Positions 59,884-64,000 of a stretch of DNA of 64,000 bases are shown piece after piece. The DNA comes from Pseudomonas sp. p1(2021b) (GTDB taxonomy: Bacteria > Pseudomonadota > Gammaproteobacteria > Pseudomonadales > Pseudomonadaceae): positions 445,001-509,000 of the forward strand of contig NZ_CP083746.1 of assembly GCF_020151015.1 (NCBI RefSeq). Direction: 5' to 3'. The position numbers were made by a program, and so were the translations under genes. How positions within the stretch are numbered: the first letter of the stretch is position 1; each line of letters starts with the position of its first letter. The notes below the pieces were generated by a model. The model was given only the letters and a program-made list of their open reading frames with translations. It was not told where the DNA came from and did no database searches.

Positions 59884-60808
59884 TGCTCCCATCCTGATCA
59901 CCGGCGGTGCCGGCTTCATTGGCTCCCACCTGTGCGATGCGTTGTTGGCCAAAGGCTATGCCGTGCGGGTACTGGACGACCTGTCTACCGGCAAGCGCAC
60001 CAACCTGCAGCTCGAGCATCCCGCCCTGGAGTTGATCGAAGGCGATGTCGCTGATGCCGCCTTGGTCAACCGTGCCGTCGAGGGTTGCCGGGCCGTGGTG
60101 CACCTGGCTGCGGTCGCGTCGGTGCAAGCGTCGGTCGAAGACCCGGTGCGTACCCACCAGAGCAACTTCATCGGCACACTCAATGTCTGCGAGGCCATGC
60201 GCCTCAATGGTGTGCGCCGCGTGCTGTTCGCCTCCAGCGCGGCGGTGTACGGCAATAATGGCGAGGGCCAGTCGATCGTCGAGGACACCCCCAAGGCACC
60301 GCTGACGCCCTACGCCGTGGACAAGCTGGCCAGCGAGCAATACCTGGACTTCTACCGTCGCCAGCATGGGCTGGAGCCGGTGGTGTTCCGCTTCTTCAAT
60401 ATCTTTGGGCCACGACAGGATCCGTCCTCGCCCTATTCGGGTGTGATCAGCATCTTCTGCGAGCGTGCCACCCAAGGCCAGCCGATCACGGTGTTTGGTG
60501 ATGGCGAGCAGACCCGCGATTTCCTCTATGTGGGCGATTTGGTCCAGGTGATGGTCCAGGCGCTGGAGCTGGTGCAGGTGGAGGAGGGGGCGGTGAATAT
60601 CGGCTTGAACCAGGCCACGTCGTTGAACCAACTGCTGACGGCCCTGGCGAAGGTCATTGGTGGCTTGCCGCCGATCAGCCATGGCCCGGCGCGTTCGGGC
60701 GATATCCGCCATTCACGGGCGGACAACACGCGTTTGCTGGCGCGGTTCGAATTCCCCCGGCCCACTTCGATGGTCGAAGGCCTGGCGAAGTTGTTGGGCA
60801 AAGCCTGA
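59876..60808 (+). CDS. NAD-dependent epimerase/dehydratase
   Basis: 310 aa extended SDR. The NAD loop is ITGGAGFIGSHL (about 8-19). The catalytic Ser/Tyr/Lys are seen in FASSAAVYG and in TPYAVDKLASEQY (YxxxK). It resembles UDP-glucose 4-epimerase; the real substrate is unknown. The start overlaps the RmlD-like gene by 8 bases, so the two proteins probably act together on a cell-surface sugar or a nucleotide sugar. A REP region follows. Confidence 0.88.
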   Translation: MADAPILITGGAGFIGSHLCDALLAKGYAVRVLDDLSTGKRTNLQLEHPALELIEGDVADAALVNRAVEGCRAVVHLAAVASVQASVEDPVRTHQSNFIGTLNVCEAMRLNGVRRVLFASSAAVYGNNGEGQSIVEDTPKAPLTPYAVDKLASEQYLDFYRRQHGLEPVVFRFFNIFGPRQDPSSPYSGVISIFCERATQGQPITVFGDGEQTRDFLYVGDLVQVMVQALELVQVEEGAVNIGLNQATSLNQLLTALAKVIGGLPPISHGPARSGDIRHSRADNTRLLARFEFPRPTSMVEGLAKLLGKA

Positions 60809-60829
60809 CTTCCCAGGTAGCGCGCTGAC

Positions 60830-60944
60830 CCTGTAGGAGCGGGCTTGTCCCGCGATTGGGTCGGACCCGATATCACCGGCGTCTGGCAAGGGCTTCGCCC
60901 TTGATCGCGGGGCAAGTCGGACCGCCGCACCGCCGCTCCTACAA
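60830..60944. repeat. REP-like elements between the epimerase and oprG
   Basis: ctgtaggagcgggcttgtcc begins one copy near 60830, and a degraded inverted copy (gatcgcggggcaagtcggac ... gccgctcctacaag) ends near 60944. Two convergent genes end here. The rest of 60809-61012 shows no gene. Confidence 0.7.
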
Positions 60945-61012
60945 GGCCTGCGAGCCGTGCGTAAAGCTGCGGTAGGGCTGGATGGCGACCGCGGCCGCCA
61001 TCGCGCAAGGCA

Positions 61013-61696
61013 TCAGAACTTGTAGCCCAGGCCCACCATGTAGACCCACGGGTCCACGTCCACATCGACCTTGGTCTTGCTGTAGCCCAGTGCGGTCGGG
61101 CCATCGACGGTAGCCTTGGTGTCGATGTCGATGTACCAGACCGAGGCGTTGACCAGCAGGTTGTCGGTCAGCATGTAGTCCATGCCCAGTTGCGCGGCCA
61201 GGCCGACCGAGTCTTGCAGCTTCAGGTTGCTGAAGCCCTGCTGCTTGCGTGCGCCGCTGAGGTCTTCGTCGAAGAAGGTGGTGTAGTTGATGCCGACACC
61301 CGCGTAGGGCTGGAACTTCGACGAGGGTGCCATCGGGTAGTACTGCAGCGACAGGGTCGGCGGCAGTTGCTTGATGTCGGCCAGCTTGCCGTCCAGGCCG
61401 CCGCCCAGGCCCTTGACGGCCACGGTATGGTTGAACGGCGTGGCGGCCAGCAGTTCGACGCCGATGTGGTCGGTGAGCATGTAGGCGAAGGTCAGGCCCA
61501 GCTGGGTGTCGCTGTCCAGGGTCGCCTTGGTGCCCGACACCTTGGTGCCGTCGAACTTCAGGTCGCTGCTGTCTTCGTTCGGCGCAACGGTGATGGCGCC
61601 GGCGCGCATGATGATGTCACCGGCCTGGTGGGCGTGGGCAACAGGGGCTGCGAGCGCCAAGGCAATAAGCGAGGCGCCGAGCAAGGACTTGTTCAT
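61013..61696 (-). CDS. oprG: Outer membrane protein OprG (OmpW family)
   Basis: 227 aa. The signal peptide is MNKSLLGASLIALALAAPVA followed by HA, with cleavage after residue 22 (AHA). The rest forms the eight-stranded OmpW barrel, for small hydrophobic or amino-acid substrates. It starts with GDIIMRAG and ends VYMVGLGYKF, with the C-terminal Phe needed for barrel assembly. The ATG with ggga upstream is chosen over a TTG four codons earlier. An ANR/FNR-like box lies 66 bases upstream, in keeping with oxygen-limited induction known for P. aeruginosa OprG. Confidence 0.93.
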   Translation of the reverse strand: MNKSLLGASLIALALAAPVAHAHQAGDIIMRAGAITVAPNEDSSDLKFDGTKVSGTKATLDSDTQLGLTFAYMLTDHIGVELLAATPFNHTVAVKGLGGGLDGKLADIKQLPPTLSLQYYPMAPSSKFQPYAGVGINYTTFFDEDLSGARKQQGFSNLKLQDSVGLAAQLGMDYMLTDNLLVNASVWYIDIDTKATVDGPTALGYSKTKVDVDVDPWVYMVGLGYKF

Positions 61697-61733
61697 GGAA
61701 GCTCCCAAAGGACGTAAGTAATCGAGTAGTCCA

Positions 61734-61775
61734 ATGGTAAGGAGCCAGTCGAACGCAACTTTTGATTCAGCTCAA
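61734..61775 (-). promoter_or_regulatory. ANR/FNR-like box and promoter of oprG
   Basis: On the plus strand 61762-61775 reads ttgattcagctcaa; on the minus strand it is TTGAG-CTGA-ATCAA, a 9 of 10 match to the TTGAT-N4-ATCAA half-sites. A TACCAT -10 lies at 61739-61734. The start predicted near 61727 puts the box centre at about -41.5, the class II activator position. Confidence 0.65.
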
Positions 61776-61805
61776 CGAAGCCGTGTCACAAAGCGGAAAC
61801 AGTTC

Positions 61806-62327
61806 TCACTGCAGCTCATAAGCGTAGATTTTCTCCGCTTCCATCTGGTAACCGGCCTCGGCCAGTTCGCTGCGGGTGGCTTTGACCTGCATGCGGCCTT
61901 CGATCCAGTAGGGCTGGTAGAGGTCTTCGAGGCGCACGCCCATCTCGCTGACGATATGCACGATCTGGTTCGACGGCGGTGGTGGTACGTGGATGCAGGC
62001 GCCGTAGTAGGGTACCAGCAGGAATTCGGTGGTGCGGCCTTCCTCGCTGACCTCCAACGGCACGATGTAGCCGGGCAGCTTGACCTGTTGGCCATCCAGC
62101 GCCTTGACCACCGGTGCGTCGGGCGCCTGCTGACGCGCGGCGGGGGCGGCTTCGGCCAGTGCACTGCCCAGTTGCGAAAGGTCGTGCAGCGGTGCCTGTT
62201 GCACCGGCACCACCGGTGCGCCTTCGGGAATCAGGGCGGGCCAGTCCAGGGTGCGGGGTTCGGCGGCCAGCAGGGGCAAGGCCAGTGACAGCAGCGACAA
62301 AAGCAGCAGGGCCTGCAGAACCCCCAT
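61806..62327 (-). CDS. DUF3299 exported protein of a zinc-type ABC locus
   Basis: 173 aa. The signal peptide is MGVLQALLLLSLLSLALPLL with cleavage after LAA. Mature part contains the DUF3299-type segment LPGYIVPLEV then FLLVPYYGACIHVPPPPSNQ (about 115-134). The longer frame to 62435 runs through a REP palindrome and is rejected. It is last in a minus-strand set with a permease and an ATPase, matching P. aeruginosa PA4066-PA4064 and the Vibrio zrg zinc locus (from memory). Confidence 0.85.
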   Translation of the reverse strand: MGVLQALLLLSLLSLALPLLAAEPRTLDWPALIPEGAPVVPVQQAPLHDLSQLGSALAEAAPAARQQAPDAPVVKALDGQQVKLPGYIVPLEVSEEGRTTEFLLVPYYGACIHVPPPPSNQIVHIVSEMGVRLEDLYQPYWIEGRMQVKATRSELAEAGYQMEAEKIYAYELQ

Positions 62328-62338
62328 TCTGCTCGGCC

Positions 62339-62408
62339 GCCATCGCCGGCAAGCCGGCGCCCTTCGGGTCTGCCCGGCATCGGTGGGAGCCGGCTTGCCG
62401 GCGATGGC
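62339..62408. repeat. Inverted REP-like repeat inside the ABC operon
   Basis: gccatcgccggcaagccggc (from 62339) is mirrored by gccggcttgccggcgatggc (to 62408), with a 22-base spacer. This is a fourth REP variant. It sits between the permease and the DUF3299 gene and could reduce expression of the latter or stabilise the upstream mRNA. Confidence 0.8.
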
Positions 62409-62444
62409 GGTAACGGGGGACATGAATAGGAACATGCAGGTTGC

Positions 62445-63710
62445 TCAAAGGTGAATGGACAAACCATCGGCCAGCGACTGCCGATAGGCACGCCAGGCCG
62501 GCACGCTGCCCATGAGCAGCGCGGCGCCGAGAATGATGGCCAGCAGCGTCCACTCATGGGCGCTGGGCCAGGCCAGTGGCAGGTAGAGGCCATAGTTGGC
62601 CTGGACGTAACCTTGGGCTAGGGCGATGCCGCCGTACAGCAAGCCGAGCCCGGCTGCGATGCCGGCCACGGCCAAGGCCAACGCCTCCAGCACCAGGAGC
62701 CCGGCGATATGCCAAGGCCGTGCGCCCACCGAGCGCAGGATGGCCATCTCCCGGCGACGCTCGTTGAGGCTGGTGAGGATCGCCGTGAGCATGCCGATCA
62801 GCCCGGTCAGGACCACGAACAGCGACACCACGAACAACGCCTGTTCGGCGGTCCCCATCAGGCTCCAGAGCTCCTGCAGGGCGACGCCGGGGAGGATCGC
62901 CAGCAACGGTTCGCTGCGGAACTCGTTGATTTCCCGTTGCAGGCTGAAGGTGGCGATCTTGCTGTTCAGCCCGAGCATGAAGGCGGTGATGGCGGCCGGC
63001 TGCAGGTCCATCGCCCGCGCCTGTTCAGCACTGATACGCCCGGCGCCACGGGCTGGCACGCCGTTGTGCCAGTCGACATGGATCGCCTCCATGCCCGCTA
63101 GGCTGATGTGCAGGGTGCGGTCCACCGGCGTGCCGGTGCGCGCGAGGATCCCGACCACGGTGAACGGCTTGTCATCGTGCTTGACCAGGCTGATGGCCGC
63201 CACGCCATGGGCCAGCACCAGCCGGTCGCCCAGCTTGTAGTGCAGCGCGTCGGCCACCTCGGCGCCGAGCACCACCTCGAACGGGTCGTCGGCGAATGCA
63301 CGGCCCTGGTTGAGGGTCAGGTGTTGCCGGCGGCCGAACTGGTAATGGCTGAAATATTCGCCGGTGGTGCCCATCACCCGGTAGCCACGATGGGAGTCGC
63401 CCAGCGAAATCGGGATGGCCCATTTCACCCGCGGGTCCTTGGCGTAGTGCTCGAAGCTGTCCCAGCGGATGTTGTTGGTGGCATTGCCGATACGGAACAC
63501 CGAATACAACAGCAGGTTCACCGAGCCCGAGCGGGCGCCGACGATCAGGTCGGTGCCGCTGATGGTGCTGGCGAAGCTGGCACGGGCCTCGGTGCGCACG
63601 CGTTCCACGGCCAGCAACAGGCACACGGACAGGGCGATGGCGAAGGCGGTCAGGAACGCAGTGAAGCGACGGTTGGCCAGGCTGGCCAAGGCAAGTCGGA
63701 GCAGGTACAT
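62445..63710 (-). CDS. FtsX/MacB-like ABC transporter permease
   Basis: 421 aa. One helix near the N-terminus (about 17-35), a periplasmic domain (about 40-270), and three C-terminal helices (about 285-305, 330-360 and 385-405), the FtsX layout. ERRREMAILRSVGARPWHI (near residue 318) is the coupling region for the ATPase. The start at 63710 has gggaggcc upstream and abuts the ATPase stop by one base. It is probably zinc-responsive by analogy with PA4065. Mechanotransmission rather than bulk transport is typical of this type. Confidence 0.9.
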   Translation of the reverse strand: MYLLRLALASLANRRFTAFLTAFAIALSVCLLLAVERVRTEARASFASTISGTDLIVGARSGSVNLLLYSVFRIGNATNNIRWDSFEHYAKDPRVKWAIPISLGDSHRGYRVMGTTGEYFSHYQFGRRQHLTLNQGRAFADDPFEVVLGAEVADALHYKLGDRLVLAHGVAAISLVKHDDKPFTVVGILARTGTPVDRTLHISLAGMEAIHVDWHNGVPARGAGRISAEQARAMDLQPAAITAFMLGLNSKIATFSLQREINEFRSEPLLAILPGVALQELWSLMGTAEQALFVVSLFVVLTGLIGMLTAILTSLNERRREMAILRSVGARPWHIAGLLVLEALALAVAGIAAGLGLLYGGIALAQGYVQANYGLYLPLAWPSAHEWTLLAIILGAALLMGSVPAWRAYRQSLADGLSIHL

Positions 63711-64000
63711 CAGGCCTCCCGGGGCTTGACCGCGCGATTGAGCTCGGCCAGGGACAGGTGACGGTCGAACAGCGGCGCCAGGCTCTGGTCGTGGCTGACG
63801 AACAATAGGCTGGCGCCGGCTGCCCGGCATTCGTCGAACAGCAGGCCGATGAACGCTTCGCGGGTATCGGCGTCGAGCGCGGAGGTTGGCTCGTCGGCGA
63901 TCACCAGCTCTGGTTGGCCGATCAAGGCCCGGGCCGCCGCAACACGCTGCTGCTGGCCGATCGACAGGCTGTCGGCGCGGCGGGCGAGCAGGGCTGGGTC
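63710..64000 (-). CDS. ABC transporter ATPase, partial (C-terminal part)
   Basis: The gene runs off the window; about 96 C-terminal codons are visible. They contain the ABC signature [15 protein letters not shown] and the Walker [12 protein letters not shown], plus the H-loop SHDQSL. This is the LolD/MacB-type ATPase partner of the permease downstream. The Walker A region lies beyond 64000. Confidence 0.95.
   Translation of the reverse strand, partial: DPALLARRADSLSIGQQQRVAAARALIGQPELVIADEPTSALDADTREAFIGLLFDECRAAGASLLFVSHDQSLAPLFDRHLSLAELNRAVKPREA

Noticed and set aside
62328..62435. N-terminal extension of the DUF3299 protein
   Set aside because: It translates a REP palindrome; the signal peptide begins at the Met encoded at 62327.
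63711..63830. N-terminal extension of the FtsX-like permease
   Set aside because: It overlaps the ATPase reading frame and has no hydrophobic or conserved content; the start at 63710 has a good RBS.

Overview
The window is a 64 kb piece of a Pseudomonas chromosome. Gene content and order point to the P. putida group: rrn end, birA, coaX, tRNA-Tyr/Gly/Thr, tuf, secE/nusG, the complete rpoBC and ribosomal-protein superoperon, katA with a bacterioferritin, uvrA, ssb, a selenocysteine formate dehydrogenase, then oprG. Codon use is GC-rich and REP-type palindromes sit in many intergenic gaps. The group assignment is inference from remembered gene order; no search was run.

Layout. 1-1920: 3' part of 23S rRNA, 5S rRNA and terminator. 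2.2-4.3 kb: birA, coaX and a small membrane protein. 4.3-7.2 kb: three tRNAs, tufA, tRNA-Trp, secE, nusG. 7.2-18.1 kb: rplKAJL-rpoBC. 18.1-22.7 kb: str operon rpsL-rpsG-fusA-tufB. 22.7-36.5 kb: S10, spc and alpha operons, rpsJ to rplQ, including secY and rpoA. These genes build ribosomes, RNA polymerase, elongation factors and the Sec core. The sequence shows where the run can be re-initiated or terminated: 4311, 6036, 18162, 22684, 29454 and 33521 are good sigma-70-like promoters, several abutting or overlapping an intrinsic terminator.

36.6-43.7 kb: catalase katA, a ferritin-like Bfr lacking the heme ligand, uvrA (minus strand), an MFS transporter with a C-terminal soluble domain, and ssb. 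44.0-53.2 kb is a self-contained selenoprotein module: fdnGHI (in-frame UGA with a SECIS hairpin), fdhE, selA, selB and selC (tRNA-Sec). It encodes a selenoprotein and most of the machinery to make it; only selD is missing.

53.2-55.4 kb is the accessory region: a two-gene, AT-richer insert between selC and ansA, bracketed by inverted REP elements. The first gene encodes a 338-aa protein with a C-terminal hydrophobic hairpin. The second encodes a polytopic membrane protein. I read it as a candidate membrane-acting toxin/effector and its immunity protein. It is the best candidate for an undescribed system here, but the function is inferred from architecture only.

55.4-64 kb: ansA, an AGCS sodium:alanine symporter and a divergent HTH regulator; a reductase/epimerase pair; then on the minus strand oprG (OmpW family, with an ANR/FNR-like box upstream) and part of a zinc-type ABC locus (DUF3299 protein, FtsX-like permease, ATPase cut by the window end).
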